Below, one piece after another: positions 16,266 through 26,158 of a stretch of 64,000 bases of DNA. Origin of the DNA: Clostridia bacterium (GTDB lineage Bacteria; Bacillota; Clostridia; Oscillospirales; Acutalibacteraceae); the NCBI GenBank assembly GCA_017450005.1, contig JAFSYM010000123.1, positions 1 to 64,000 of the forward strand, written 5' to 3'. The position numbers and the translations under genes were made by a program. The first letter of the stretch is position 1. Each line of letters opens with the position of its first letter. The notes beneath the pieces were generated by a model. The model was given only the letters and a program-made list of their open reading frames with translations, had not been told where the DNA came from and searched no databases.

Positions 16266-16293
16266 ATTATACAATAAAATGTAAAAAATGCAA
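16266..16293 (-). promoter_or_regulatory. Promoter of the LRR-dockerin/cohesin operon
   Basis: On the minus strand TTGCAT, 16 nt, then TATAAT (16271-16266). The -10 sits in an AT-rich inverted repeat (ATTTTATT-4 nt-AATAAAAT, 16261-16280), which may be an operator but is low-complexity. Confidence 0.65.
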
Positions 16294-16333
16294 GTCTTTC
16301 TTGTCAGATTATATCAATAATTATTGCGATTTG

Positions 16334-17431
16334 TCAGCATGACGGAAGCAGAGATGCAAAATAGTTGATCCATTCCCCGGCGATCGCAGCAGGATCGTGC
16401 GTATTCCGAATCATCAATGAGGCTGATGAAAGGGAATCGGAGAGTTGCGAATTTTCCAGAATACGGCAGATTGCCGCAGACATTGCGCCTGCATCGTCCA
16501 CCGGAACGAGCAGACCGTTGACGCCGTCTTCAATCAATTCTTCGGGACCCATCTCACAACGTGTAGAGACACAGGGCACGCCGGCTGCCATAGCTTCGAT
16601 CAAGGCGTTCGGCATTCCCTCTGAACGGGATGAGAGTACGAAAACGGATGATGCGGCGACTTTATGAATTGCCATGGGATCGGCACCGCAAAAACGCACT
16701 GAATCGTGCAGCTGCAGCGCATCGGCTTGCTGCTGCAGCGCTTGCCGCAGTTCGCCGTCGCCGTAAATCAGCAGTTCGTATTGCGGATGACTCCGGTGCA
16801 CCTGCGCAAACGCATCAAGCAGAACGTCGAAGCCTTTGTTATGATCGAGTCGGCCTAGGGCGGTAACCGTCAAATCTCTACTGTTCGGTACCGAAGTAAA
16901 ATAGACTTCCGGATTGAAAACGCCGTTTTGAATAATCCGGATTTTCTTTTGTGTGCGTTTCGGAAAGAACGATCTCGCCTTTTCAGTCTGACAAACAAAG
17001 CCGCTGCATCGTTCTGCGGCAAATCTGCGCAGCATGGAATTGATGAAACATTCGTTTAAAACAAACGGATTTGAACGTTCTGTACCGACGGTAACAGTTG
17101 CAGCTGCGCCCTGGCAAAGCGCAGCATATACAGACATCATCCAGCTCATTCCGACCAGAACGTCCGGTCTGATCTGGCATACGATCCTGCGGATTATTCG
17201 GCTGCGATTCCAAAGGTCAAGCAGGCGTTTGACACCGGATTCTGCTTCTGCCGACTTCATATTCAGGTACCGAATAATTATCCCGTCTTCTACGTCGTAA
17301 AAAGATTTGCTGCCGGTCATGCAGAGAATTGTTACGGTGTGGCCGTAGCGGTGCATCTCGTTGGCCAACGAGGTTGTCGCACGTTCCGCGCCTCCGGGAG
17401 AGAGACTGCGTATCAGAAAAGCGATATGCAT
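16334..17431 (-). CDS. GT4-family glycosyltransferase
   Basis: A 365-residue GT-B fold enzyme that transfers a sugar from a nucleotide-activated donor, probably to a cell-surface polysaccharide or lipid acceptor at the inner membrane face. It opens IAFLIRSLSPGGAERATTSLA, the usual acceptor-domain start. The donor domain begins at TVTALGRLDHNKGFDVLLDAF and has the EX7E motif in SEGMPNALIEAMAAG. Donor and acceptor cannot be read from sequence. The start MHIAFL follows AGAGGAA, one nucleotide after the RNase HI stop; a longer open frame overlaps rnhA and is rejected. It is co-transcribed with rnhA, probably incidentally. Confidence 0.88.
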   Translation of the reverse strand: MHIAFLIRSLSPGGAERATTSLANEMHRYGHTVTILCMTGSKSFYDVEDGIIIRYLNMKSAEAESGVKRLLDLWNRSRIIRRIVCQIRPDVLVGMSWMMSVYAALCQGAAATVTVGTERSNPFVLNECFINSMLRRFAAERCSGFVCQTEKARSFFPKRTQKKIRIIQNGVFNPEVYFTSVPNSRDLTVTALGRLDHNKGFDVLLDAFAQVHRSHPQYELLIYGDGELRQALQQQADALQLHDSVRFCGADPMAIHKVAASSVFVLSSRSEGMPNALIEAMAAGVPCVSTRCEMGPEELIEDGVNGLLVPVDDAGAMSAAICRILENSQLSDSLSSASLMIRNTHDPAAIAGEWINYFASLLPSC

Positions 17432-17432
17432 G

Positions 17433-17879
17433 TTATTGTTCCTCTTTGTATCTGAGCGATTGCGCGACAGCAAGTTTGTCGCAGCGTTCATTTTCCGGAT
17501 GGCCAGCATGGCCGCGAAGCCAGACGATTGTGTATTCATGCTGCTTGAGCAGATCCAGCAGTGTCTCCCAAAGATCGGGATTGAGCGCCGGCTTTTTATC
17601 CGCTTTGCGCCAGCCATTTCTGCGCCATGACTCCGCCCAGCCGAGTGTAATTCCGTTGGCGACGTACTGGGAATCGGTATAAATTGTCACCTCGCACGGT
17701 TCCTTCAGCAAACGAAGCGCTTCAATAACGGCCATCAGCTCCATGCGGTTGTTGGTTGTATGCGCTTCGCCGCCGCTGATCTCTTTTTCGTACTTTCCGT
17801 AGCGCAGGATGCCGCCGTAGCCGCCGGCGCCGGGATTGCCGGAACATGCACCGTCCGTGAAAATGTCGACGTGTTTCAT
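17433..17879 (-). CDS. rnhA: Ribonuclease HI
   Basis: Cleaves the RNA strand of RNA:DNA hybrids, for example primers and R-loops. The 148-residue protein matches the bacterial family length. All four carboxylates are visible: Asp in [11 protein letters not shown], Glu in NNRMELMAV, Asp in YTDSQYV and Asp in NERCDKLA. The His of the flexible loop is in GHAGHPENE, and the basic handle [11 protein letters not shown] is present. It begins ATG after AGGGAG and is the first gene of a two-gene transcript with the glycosyltransferase. Confidence 0.97.
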   Translation of the reverse strand: MKHVDIFTDGACSGNPGAGGYGGILRYGKYEKEISGGEAHTTNNRMELMAVIEALRLLKEPCEVTIYTDSQYVANGITLGWAESWRRNGWRKADKKPALNPDLWETLLDLLKQHEYTIVWLRGHAGHPENERCDKLAVAQSLRYKEEQ

Positions 17880-17911
17880 TGTCGGTTGCTCCCTTTTTCA
17901 TTTTCTGCACG

Positions 17912-17940
17912 ATTGTATCATATTTTTGCATGGCTTACAA
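17912..17940 (-). promoter_or_regulatory. Promoter of rnhA
   Basis: On the minus strand TTGTAA and TACAAT (17917-17912) with a 17-nt spacer; the ATG is 32 nt below the -10. Confidence 0.7.
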
Positions 17941-18006
17941 GTTTTTTGATTATTTTTTGTCAAAGCGCCAATACTATCGTTAACATTTCAGAAGGGAGCG
18001 CATGCA

Positions 18007-20331
18007 ATGAAAGCTGTAATACTTGCCGGAGGTCAGGGGTCGAGACTTCGTCCTTTGACTTGTGATTTACCCAAACCGCTGGCTATGCTTTGCGGCAGAC
18101 CGGTACTGGAGTATTTGTTTGATTTGCTGATACGTAACGGAATTGAAGAGGCTGTTGTTACAGTCGGGTATCTGGCGCACCGCATCACGGAGCGTTACCC
18201 GAACGGAGAATACAAAACGTTGAAGCTGTCCTTTTCGGACGAGACGCATCCGCTCGGGACGGCAGGCAGCGTAAAAAAAGCGGCGGAAAACTGGGAAGAG
18301 CCTTTCTTTGTGGTGAGCGGAGACGCGGTCTGTGATTTTGAGCTGTCAAAGATTATGTCATACCATAAGGCGTGCGGTGCGACCGTGACGATTGTCGGCT
18401 ATTCCGTGGAAGATCCGCGCGAGTATGGGCTGATGGAAACGGATGACGCGGGCAGGATTGTTCGTTTTCTGGAAAAGCCGTCGTGGGGACAGGCCACGAC
18501 GAATCTTGCGAACACCGGCGTCTATATTATAGACCCCGCGTGCCTGGCGGAGATTCCGGACGGTCAGGCGTTTGATTTTGCGTCACAGCTCTTCCCGCTT
18601 CTCATGCATGCGCAGCGTCCGCTGTACTGCTATCACGCGCAGGGGTATTGGAACGACATCGGAGATTTGTCGTCTTATCTGCAAACGCAGCATGACCTGC
18701 TACAGGGCAGAATCCGATTCCCGCTGAAAAAAGCGAAGGACGGTATATATGTGCAGGATACGCTTCCGCAAGGCGATTACACGCTGGTTCCGCCTGTCTA
18801 TATCGGCACACAGGTGCAGATCGGACATGGCGCTGTGATCGGCCCGGATTCGTCGGTCGAGTCGGGCAGCGCGGTAGGCCGCGGCGCACGTGTGCGCGGA
18901 TCCCTTCTGCTGCAGCGATCTTCGGTCGGCGAGCGATGCAGTATGGAGAGTGCAATCCTGTGTGAAGGCGCACGATTGTGCGAGCGCGCAAGTATGTACG
19001 AGCGTAGTATCGCAGGCAGCCGCAGTGTGATCGGCGCAGGCGCGAGCGTGTCGCCGGATGTGCGTATCTGGCCGGGTAAACAGATTGGAACCGGGGCGCT
19101 TGTGCGGGATGACCTGCAGTTCGGTACTGATCTTGCACCTTTGTTCGGCGATGACGGTTTGGATGAAAACGTTGAGTTGACCGCTGTTGTATGCGCCTCG
19201 CTCGGCTCTGCGATCGGCAGCGTCTCGTCTTGCAGAAAAATCGGCGTTGGCTGCGACGGCACGAACAACGCAAAAGCCATGATGCGCGCGTTTGAGGGCG
19301 GTGTGCAGTCCTGCGGGGGACATGTTTGGAGCTTCGGCGAATGTTTTGAGGCGCAGTTGTCCTACAGTACGGCATTCTGCGGTTTGCCGCTGGGCGTCTT
19401 TATACGCGGCGGCAGCCATCCGCAGATACACCTGTACGGTGAGGGCGGTTTGTCGCTGCCGCGCGGAATCGAACGTGAGATCGAATCCAGACTGCGGCGT
19501 GCGGAGTACCGACACGTATTGCCGGAATCTGTGCGCGATGTAGCGGATATGCGCAGCATCCTGATGATGTATGCGCGCGAGCTGATGAAACAGGCGCCGA
19601 ACGGACTGCGCAACTGCGAGGCGTCTGTGCAGAGCGCAAATGCGCAGATATCACTGCTGATGGACGATACGCTGCTTCGTCTGGGGTGTCTGCACAGCCA
19701 GTCGCTGTTGTTCTGCATTTCGGCCGACGGGATGCGCGTGCATGCGGTAACGCCGGAAGGAACTATAGAACATGAGCAGATGCTTGCAATGTGCTGCAAA
19801 GACGCTTTTGAAAGCGGGATGGACGTAGCAGTGCCATACGATGCGCCCATGGCGCTTGATACGCTGGCAAAAGAGTATGAACGCACAGTCCATCGCTATC
19901 TGTCAGCCCCGACCGATGCATCCGACGCGCCAGCGCGGCGGCTGTCCGCAAGGCAGATCTTTTTGCGTGACGGGCTGTACCTGACAGTGCGCGCGCTTGG
20001 TATTCTCCACCGGCGGCAGCTCTCCCTGCAAGCGCTGTGTGAGGAGCTTCCGACGTTTTATCTTGCACGGAAAAGCTATTCCGTTTCGTTTTCTCCCGCG
20101 AAGCTGCACGAATTGTTCGGCGCGGGAGAGAATGTATCGCCGGATGTGCGCGAGGGCATTGCGCTGCGACGGGAAAACGGAAGAATACTGATTACGCCGG
20201 ATCGCGCCGGAAAATCACTGCACGTGGTGGCAGAAGCTGCCAAAATGGAAACCGCCGAAGAAATGTGCAGCGGTTTTGAGCGTCTGCTCAGCGAGATAGA
20301 GCGGGAACAGTCAGGCACTGCGGCGAAATAA
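18007..20331 (+). CDS. Sugar-1-phosphate nucleotidyltransferase fused to a degenerate phosphomannomutase-like domain
   Basis: A 774-residue three-part protein. Residues 1-235 are a nucleotidyltransferase with signature AGGQGSRLRPLT, SGDAV and EKPSWG, resembling mannose-1-phosphate guanylyltransferase. Residues about 255-372 are hexapeptide (left-handed beta helix) repeats. Residues about 390-774 resemble a phosphohexomutase, but the catalytic loops are altered: the serine loop reads GGSHPQ (468-473) and the magnesium loop reads SADGMR (572-577) instead of DxDGDR. The N-domain should make an NDP-sugar such as GDP-mannose; the mutase domain is probably not active. It complements manA and the phosphohexomutase at 4-6.6 kb. 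ATG follows AAGGGAGC; it appears monocistronic. Confidence 0.85.
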   Translation: MKAVILAGGQGSRLRPLTCDLPKPLAMLCGRPVLEYLFDLLIRNGIEEAVVTVGYLAHRITERYPNGEYKTLKLSFSDETHPLGTAGSVKKAAENWEEPFFVVSGDAVCDFELSKIMSYHKACGATVTIVGYSVEDPREYGLMETDDAGRIVRFLEKPSWGQATTNLANTGVYIIDPACLAEIPDGQAFDFASQLFPLLMHAQRPLYCYHAQGYWNDIGDLSSYLQTQHDLLQGRIRFPLKKAKDGIYVQDTLPQGDYTLVPPVYIGTQVQIGHGAVIGPDSSVESGSAVGRGARVRGSLLLQRSSVGERCSMESAILCEGARLCERASMYERSIAGSRSVIGAGASVSPDVRIWPGKQIGTGALVRDDLQFGTDLAPLFGDDGLDENVELTAVVCASLGSAIGSVSSCRKIGVGCDGTNNAKAMMRAFEGGVQSCGGHVWSFGECFEAQLSYSTAFCGLPLGVFIRGGSHPQIHLYGEGGLSLPRGIEREIESRLRRAEYRHVLPESVRDVADMRSILMMYARELMKQAPNGLRNCEASVQSANAQISLLMDDTLLRLGCLHSQSLLFCISADGMRVHAVTPEGTIEHEQMLAMCCKDAFESGMDVAVPYDAPMALDTLAKEYERTVHRYLSAPTDASDAPARRLSARQIFLRDGLYLTVRALGILHRRQLSLQALCEELPTFYLARKSYSVSFSPAKLHELFGAGENVSPDVREGIALRRENGRILITPDRAGKSLHVVAEAAKMETAEEMCSGFERLLSEIEREQSGTAAK

Positions 20332-20349
20332 AATCGCCGCATACATAGT

Positions 20350-20409
20350 TTGACATTTCCATATATTGTATTATTATATCTTGACAATAACGTTGTTTTG
20401 TAGTAAAAT
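20350..20409 (+). promoter_or_regulatory. Tandem promoters of the rnj-gdpP-rplI-dnaB operon
   Basis: The downstream one is TTGACA (20381-20386), 17 nt, TAAAAT (20404-20409). An upstream one may be TTGACA (20350-20355), 16 nt, TATTAT (20372-20377). Both precede the ribosome site AAAGGAGG of rnj. Confidence 0.75.
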
Positions 20410-20448
20410 ACAAAATCAGGTTAGGTTTGTCATCAAAAGGAGGATAAA

Positions 20449-22317
20449 ATGTCAGCAAAGAAAACGGAAATTATCGATGCATCCGTTCGCGGTAAAAAAA
20501 CCGCCGGCGAAAAGCACGCGCAGCACGGCTCCCAGAAGTCGTCGCAAACAGGCGCGCCGCATTCCGCACGCAAGTCTTCCGCCGCAAAGAATACGGCGGG
20601 CAAGACGTCCGCCCCGCGCAGGAAAAAGAGTACTGCGCAAAAAGCACCTAAAAAGCAGCAGAATCCGCTGCGTATCGCTTTCCTTGGCGGATTGAACGAA
20701 ATCGGTAAGAATATGACGCTGTATGAATACGGCGACGACATGTTCCTTGTGGACTGCGGATTGGCGTTCCCGGACGCCGATATGTTCGGTGTGGACATGG
20801 TCATCCCGGACTTCAGCTACGTCGAGCAAAACAAACAGAAGATTCGCGGCATTGTTATCACGCACGGGCATGAGGATCATATCGGCGCGCTGCCGTATCT
20901 GCTCAAGGTGATCAACGCGCCTGTCTATGGCACAATCCTTACGATCGGGCTGATCGAATCCAAGCTGCGTGAACACGGACTGCTCAATGTGGCGGATCTG
21001 AACGTCATCGAGCCGGGAGATAAAATTTTCCTCGGCGGCTTCGAGATCGAATGCATCCACGTCAACCACTCGATCCCCGGCGCATTGGCTCTGGCGATCC
21101 GCTGTGAAGCGGGCATTGTGGTGCAGACGGGCGACTTCAAGTTTGACAGCACGCCGATCGACGGCGAAATGATTGATCTTGCGCGTTTGTCGCAGATCGG
21201 CAATGAGGGCGTTCTTGCTCTCCTGTCCGATTCGACCAATGCGGAGCGGCCGGGCTTTACGGAGTCTGAGCGCAAGGTCGGCGAGTCGTTTGAAATGCTC
21301 TTTCATCGTGCCGGCAACCGCCGGCTGATTGTGGCTACCTTTGCATCCAACGTGCATCGTGTGCAGCAGATCATGAACGTCGCGCACAAACTCGGGCGTA
21401 AAGTTGCGCTCAGCGGCCGCAGCCTTGAGAATGTCGTAGCGATCGGGGAAGAGCTCGGTGTGCTGAAGATTCCGGAAGGGCTTTTGATCAATATTGATCT
21501 CATCCGCAAATATCCAGCCGAAAAGCTGGTCATCATCACGACCGGCAGTCAGGGTGAGCCGCTCTCTGCACTTGCGCGTATGGCCGCATCGGAACACCGA
21601 AAGGTTGAAATCTGTCCGAACGACTGCGTGATCATCTCCGCAACGCCCATTCCCGGCAACGAAAAGACGGTCGGCAATGTCATCAACAGCCTGATGCGTC
21701 TGGGCGCGGAAGTGATTTATGAGAAGATGTACGACGTTCACGTTTCCGGTCACGCCTGTCAGGAAGAGCTGAAGATGGTTCTGGGCATTGTCAAGCCCCG
21801 CTACTTCATTCCTGTCCACGGCGAGCAGAAGCATCTGCGCAAGCATGCCGCGCTCGCAAAGGCGGTCGGCATCCCGGACGAGCATATTTTCGTGCCGGAT
21901 ATCGGCAATTTGATCGAAATGACGGCGGATAAAGCCGCTTTTGTGCAGAACGTTCCCGCAGGCCGCATTTTTGTCGACGGCTACGGCGTCGGCGACGTCG
22001 GCAATGCCGTGATGCGCGACCGCAAACGGCTTTCGCAGGACGGTATCATTATCGTGACGGCGGCCATCGACTATGTGACCGGTTTTGCCGTGTCCGGGCC
22101 GGAAGTGATCAGCCGCGGCTTTGTCTATGAGCGTGAGTCTGAGCATCTGATCGAGGATGCGGCTGCTGCGGCCACGGCGACGATCGAGGAGTATTCATCC
22201 CGCAAGGGAAAGGATATCAACGCGCTCAAGGGCAGAATCCGCGACGCGGTTTCCCGCCTGATGTATGAGCGTACCAAACGCAGCCCGATCGTGCTGCCGA
22301 TTATCCTGGAGGTTTAA
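20449..22317 (+). CDS. rnjA: Ribonuclease J
   Basis: A 622-residue beta-lactamase/beta-CASP nuclease with endo- and 5'-to-3' exonuclease activity in RNA processing and decay. The zinc centre is HGHEDHIG; further family motifs are TGDFKFD, SDSTNAERPG, TTGSQGEP and the late SGHACQEE and PVHGEQKH histidines. Residues 1-72 are a Lys/Ala/Ser-rich, probably disordered extension before the conserved start NPLRIAFLGGLNEIGKNM; such an extension is longer than in the Bacillus subtilis enzyme and could bind RNA. ATG follows AAAAGGAGG. It is the first gene of an operon with gdpP, rplI, dnaB and tilS. Confidence 0.96.
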   Translation: MSAKKTEIIDASVRGKKTAGEKHAQHGSQKSSQTGAPHSARKSSAAKNTAGKTSAPRRKKSTAQKAPKKQQNPLRIAFLGGLNEIGKNMTLYEYGDDMFLVDCGLAFPDADMFGVDMVIPDFSYVEQNKQKIRGIVITHGHEDHIGALPYLLKVINAPVYGTILTIGLIESKLREHGLLNVADLNVIEPGDKIFLGGFEIECIHVNHSIPGALALAIRCEAGIVVQTGDFKFDSTPIDGEMIDLARLSQIGNEGVLALLSDSTNAERPGFTESERKVGESFEMLFHRAGNRRLIVATFASNVHRVQQIMNVAHKLGRKVALSGRSLENVVAIGEELGVLKIPEGLLINIDLIRKYPAEKLVIITTGSQGEPLSALARMAASEHRKVEICPNDCVIISATPIPGNEKTVGNVINSLMRLGAEVIYEKMYDVHVSGHACQEELKMVLGIVKPRYFIPVHGEQKHLRKHAALAKAVGIPDEHIFVPDIGNLIEMTADKAAFVQNVPAGRIFVDGYGVGDVGNAVMRDRKRLSQDGIIIVTAAIDYVTGFAVSGPEVISRGFVYERESEHLIEDAAAAATATIEEYSSRKGKDINALKGRIRDAVSRLMYERTKRSPIVLPIILEV

Positions 22318-24288
22318 ATGAGCTATAAGCGGTTTCGTTTTTTGTCAGCGTTCCCGCTGCTGCTTCTGGCGGCGGGGGCGTGCTTCGCTTTGCTTCAGCT
22401 TCGCGGTAACCGTGTTCTGGCGATCGTCGAACTCGGCGTGCTTTCAGCGCTTGCGATTATATATGTGCTTTGGCTCGTTATCTGCCGGCGTGATCTGACG
22501 CATCTGCTGCTGCACCTGAGCGCCAAGCTCGACATGAACAAAAAGAAATCGCTGTCTTCTTTCCCGTTCCCGGTGGCCGTTACGGACGAGGCAGGCAATC
22601 TGACGGTCTACAATAAGCACTTCGCAGATGCAATTTTGTGCGGTCAATCATTTGAAAAGGGTGATCTCAACCGATTGATTCCGGGACTGGTCTGCGACGA
22701 TTTCCCGCCGACAGGCGTGAGCATTTCATACGGAGACCGGTATTTCACGGCCTACTATGACGAGACGGTACATAAAGACAAGCGCGTTCGCATTTTCTAC
22801 TTTGTAGAGGATACCGAACTCAAGCGAACGGCGATCGCGTATGAGGAGAGCCGTCCTTACGTGCTGTTTCTCAGCTTCGACGGTCTGAATGAGATCCAGA
22901 AGAATTATTCCAGCAATGATTTCGGCGAAATACGCATGCAGCTTGACCGGATCGTGAGTAACTGGGCGAGCGGGTTTTCCGCCATCTACGATAAGCTCAG
23001 CTCGGAAATGTATGTTGTCATCGCCGAACGGCGCAACATAGATTCGATGAAAGACAACAAGTTTAAGATTCTTGCGCAGGTGCGCGCCCTGACCTTTCAT
23101 GACCGGCATGTCGGCGTGACGCTTTCTGTCGGTGTCGGCTGCGGTGAAACGTATTCTGCGTGCGAGGACAATGCGCGCCAGGCGCTGGACATGGCGCAGA
23201 GCCGCGGCGGCGATCAGGTCGCGCTGCGCGAGGCGGACGGCAGCTATTCGTTCTACGGCGGCGTGGCCAAGGGTATTGAAAAGACCAACAAAGTGCGCAC
23301 GCGCATTGTGGCCTCTTCGATTGCCGAATTGATCCGTTCGAGCAAAACAGTCCTGCTGATGGGGCACCGGTTTCCTGATCTTGACGCGATGGGCGCGGCG
23401 ACTGCGATGTGTTCCGCATGCGTCGCCATGGGCGTGAGCGCCTACATCGTGACCGATCCGGAGAAGTCGCTGGCGAAGCCTTTGCTGGATCGCTTGCGTG
23501 CAGAGGGCTTTGCTTCGCGTCTTTTGCTGCCGCAGGAAGCTGCGGAAAAAGTCGGCAAAGATACGCTTCTGATTGTAGCCGATACGCATATCGGCTCTTT
23601 TACCGAAGCGCCGCAGCTTTTGGAAAAAGTCGCGCGTAAAGTGGTGATCGACCATCACCGCAAATCCGTGCAGTTCATTGATGACGCAGTGATTTTCTTC
23701 CATGATCCGGCGGCCTCCTCCGCCTGTGAAATGGTGACGGAGCTGCTGCAGTATCTGACGCCGCAGCCTGTGATCGGGCCGCTGGAAGCCGATGCGCTTT
23801 TGTCCGGCATTGCGCTCGATACGCGCAATTTCGTGCTTCGCGCCGGCGTGCGTACCTTTGAAGCGGCTGCGTATCTGAAGTCACGCGGCGCGGATACCGT
23901 GCGCGTCAAAAAGATGTTTGCCAGCTCTCTGGAGAGCTATCGCCTGCGCAACGAGATTCTATCCGCATCCGGCAGTTATCGCGGATGCGCAATTGCTGCA
24001 GCCGCCATACAGTCGCCCGAAATCCGTATCATCGCGTCCCAGGCGGCGGATGAGCTGCTCAATATCAGCGAGGTGGACGCATCGTTTGTTTTGTTCGACG
24101 CGGGCAGCTGTATCAACATTTCCGCCCGTTCGCTCGGGCATATCAACGTGCAGGTGATTATGGAGTCACTCGGCGGCGGCGGACATCAGACGATGGCGGC
24201 AGCCCAGTTACAGGAAGTGACGATCGACGAGGCGCAGGAAAAGCTGCGAAGCGCGATCGATGAATACTATGAAAGCATGAAGGAGTGA
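22318..24288 (+). CDS. gdpP: GdpP-type c-di-AMP phosphodiesterase
   Basis: A membrane phosphodiesterase expected to hydrolyse cyclic di-AMP, controlling cell-wall and potassium homeostasis. The 656-residue protein has two N-terminal transmembrane helices, a PAS-like region (about 80-170), a degenerate GGDEF domain (about 175-300, lacking an intact GGDEF signature) and a DHH/DHHA1 module. The manganese motifs are MGHRFPDLDAMGA (about 345), VADTH, IDHHRK and the C-terminal GGGGHQ. The ATG directly follows the rnj stop (TAAATG), so translation is coupled. Its position before rplI and dnaB is the common Firmicutes order. Confidence 0.95.
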   Translation: MSYKRFRFLSAFPLLLLAAGACFALLQLRGNRVLAIVELGVLSALAIIYVLWLVICRRDLTHLLLHLSAKLDMNKKKSLSSFPFPVAVTDEAGNLTVYNKHFADAILCGQSFEKGDLNRLIPGLVCDDFPPTGVSISYGDRYFTAYYDETVHKDKRVRIFYFVEDTELKRTAIAYEESRPYVLFLSFDGLNEIQKNYSSNDFGEIRMQLDRIVSNWASGFSAIYDKLSSEMYVVIAERRNIDSMKDNKFKILAQVRALTFHDRHVGVTLSVGVGCGETYSACEDNARQALDMAQSRGGDQVALREADGSYSFYGGVAKGIEKTNKVRTRIVASSIAELIRSSKTVLLMGHRFPDLDAMGAATAMCSACVAMGVSAYIVTDPEKSLAKPLLDRLRAEGFASRLLLPQEAAEKVGKDTLLIVADTHIGSFTEAPQLLEKVARKVVIDHHRKSVQFIDDAVIFFHDPAASSACEMVTELLQYLTPQPVIGPLEADALLSGIALDTRNFVLRAGVRTFEAAAYLKSRGADTVRVKKMFASSLESYRLRNEILSASGSYRGCAIAAAAIQSPEIRIIASQAADELLNISEVDASFVLFDAGSCINISARSLGHINVQVIMESLGGGGHQTMAAAQLQEVTIDEAQEKLRSAIDEYYESMKE

Positions 24289-24294
24289 TCGGAT

Positions 24295-24735
24295 ATGAAA
24301 GTGATCCTGACGCAAGACGTGAAAAGTCTCGGCAAAAAAGGCGAAATGGTCAGTGTTTCCGACGGCTATGCACGTAATTTTCTGATGCCCAGAAAGCTGG
24401 CGGTCGAAGCCAATGCGCAGGCGATGACCGAACTGCGCTCGCGCGAGCAGGCCGCAAAGCATAAGATTGAAGTGGAGACGCAGGCCGCGCGCGACGCCGC
24501 TGCGCAGCTCGACGGCAAGACAGTGCGCATTTCCGCCAAGGCGGGCGCAAACGGCAAATTATTCGGTTCTGTCACGGCAAGGGAAGTCGCCGAAGCGGTT
24601 AAAAAGCAATTCGGCGTCGAAACCGATAAGCGCAAGATCTCTATGGACGATATCAAAGCGTTCGGTACATATGAAGCGGAGATCAAGCTCTATGCCGGCA
24701 TTTCCGCCAAGATCTATGTGCAGGTGAGCGAGTAA
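24295..24735 (+). CDS. rplI: 50S ribosomal protein L9
   Basis: A component of the large ribosomal subunit that binds 23S rRNA. The 146-residue protein has the L9 N-terminal signature ([30 protein letters not shown]), the long connecting helix around residues 45-75 and the C-terminal domain with GKLFGSVT. Only six nucleotides separate it from gdpP, and dnaB follows after 25 nt. Confidence 0.98.
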   Translation: MKVILTQDVKSLGKKGEMVSVSDGYARNFLMPRKLAVEANAQAMTELRSREQAAKHKIEVETQAARDAAAQLDGKTVRISAKAGANGKLFGSVTAREVAEAVKKQFGVETDKRKISMDDIKAFGTYEAEIKLYAGISAKIYVQVSE

Positions 24736-24760
24736 GCCTGCCGATTAGGGGTAGTGAATT

Positions 24761-26158
24761 TTGGAACGCAACGACACCTTTCTGAGTCTTGATTCCGTAA
24801 CCATGCCGTACAGTGCAGATGCGGAACAGGCCGTTCTGGGCTGCATTCTGATGGAGCCTTCGTGCCTGACACAGGTGCAGCTTCATGTGCGTCCGGATCA
24901 TTTTTATATGCCGCAGCACCGCGATATTTTCGAGGTGATGATGGCCATTGAGTCTTCCGGCGGACGGATTGACCCGCTGATGGTGCTCGAACAGCTCAAA
25001 CAGCGCGGTACATTTGATGAGTCTGCCGGACGCGCCTATCTGCACCAGCTTGCCGAGAGTGTGCCGAGCATCCGGAATGTGGAGCAGTACGCGCAGATCG
25101 TGCGGGAAAAGTATTATCTGCGTACATTGATCTCGGTTTCCCGTGAGATTATTGAGGACACGGCATCTTCGGATCTGGATGCGGATCTGCTGCTGGATTC
25201 TGCCGAGCAGAAGATTTACGACATCCGTCGCGGCAAATCCAGCAATGCGCCGTCGCGACTGAGTGACATCATCATCAACGAGGTTTACGACAAGCTCAAC
25301 AAGCTCAATTCACCGGAGAAGGATCAGTACAAAGGATTCCCGACCGGTTTCTCCGATCTGGATGCTGTTCTGACCGGACTGCATCGTTCTGATTTGATTC
25401 TGATCGGCGCGCGTCCCGCAATGGGTAAAACGAGCTTTGCGCTGAACCTCGCGCGAAATGTCTCGCTTCTGGGCAAAAAGAAGGTTGTTTTCTTTTCCCT
25501 GGAAATGACCAAGGAGCAGCTCGCGCAGCGTGTGCTCTGTTCCGAAGCGCGTGTGCAGAGCAACAAGATGCGCACGGGAGAACTGGACGCGGACGACTGG
25601 AACCGTCTGGGCATTGCAACCAGCGTGCTCAATGACTGCGAGCTGTATTTTGACGACACGTCCAATATCACGGTGCCGGAAATGAAAGCCAAGATCCGCC
25701 GTATGAAAAATGTGGATTGTGTCATTGTGGACTATCTCGGTCTGGTTACACCGGCTGTGCACAAGGAGAATCGCGTCAACGAGGTGGCCGAAATCACGCG
25801 CTCGCTGAAGATGATGGCCAAGGATCTTGCAATTCCGGTCGTATGCTGCGCGCAGCTTTCGAGAGGCACCGAAGGCCGCGGCAAGTCGCACAGACCGCAG
25901 CTTGCGGATCTGCGTGATTCCGGTTCCATCGAGCAGGACGCCGATATTGTCATGATGCTCTACCGCCCGGAGTACTATGCGGCGGAAAAGAAAGACGACA
26001 ATCGTCCGGAAGAGCCTGCCGAAGACGCGCCGAATGCCAACGAAGTCGAGATCATTGTTGCCAAGAACCGTCACGGGCCGACCAATACGGTCAAGCTGGT
26101 ATTCGATGCGGAGCACACACTATTTGTCGGCGTGGAAAGGCTGCGGCATGAGATGTAA
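24761..26158 (+). CDS. dnaB: Replicative DNA helicase
   Basis: The hexameric 5'-to-3' helicase of the replication fork. The 465-residue protein has the N-terminal DnaB domain (MPYSADAEQAVLGCILM), a linker and the RecA-like domain with Walker A GARPAMGKT, Walker B VDCVIVDYLGL, SLEM and the arginine region DLRDSGSIEQDAD; no intein is present. The start is taken as TTG, 10 nt after AGGGG. The first in-frame ATG is 15 codons later and would remove residues before the conserved MPYS motif, leaving it as a possible alternative. The 3' end overlaps tilS by 11 nt. Confidence 0.95.
   Translation: MERNDTFLSLDSVTMPYSADAEQAVLGCILMEPSCLTQVQLHVRPDHFYMPQHRDIFEVMMAIESSGGRIDPLMVLEQLKQRGTFDESAGRAYLHQLAESVPSIRNVEQYAQIVREKYYLRTLISVSREIIEDTASSDLDADLLLDSAEQKIYDIRRGKSSNAPSRLSDIIINEVYDKLNKLNSPEKDQYKGFPTGFSDLDAVLTGLHRSDLILIGARPAMGKTSFALNLARNVSLLGKKKVVFFSLEMTKEQLAQRVLCSEARVQSNKMRTGELDADDWNRLGIATSVLNDCELYFDDTSNITVPEMKAKIRRMKNVDCVIVDYLGLVTPAVHKENRVNEVAEITRSLKMMAKDLAIPVVCCAQLSRGTEGRGKSHRPQLADLRDSGSIEQDADIVMMLYRPEYYAAEKKDDNRPEEPAEDAPNANEVEIIVAKNRHGPTNTVKLVFDAEHTLFVGVERLRHEM

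Noticed and set aside
16261..16280. AT-rich inverted repeat at the LRR promoter as a strong operator
   Set aside because: ATTTTATT/AATAAAAT is of low complexity and expected by chance in an AT-rich promoter; kept only as a remark.
20452..22146. A 564-codon open frame antisense to the RNase J gene
   Set aside because: His/Arg-rich nonsense composition and complete overlap with rnjA.
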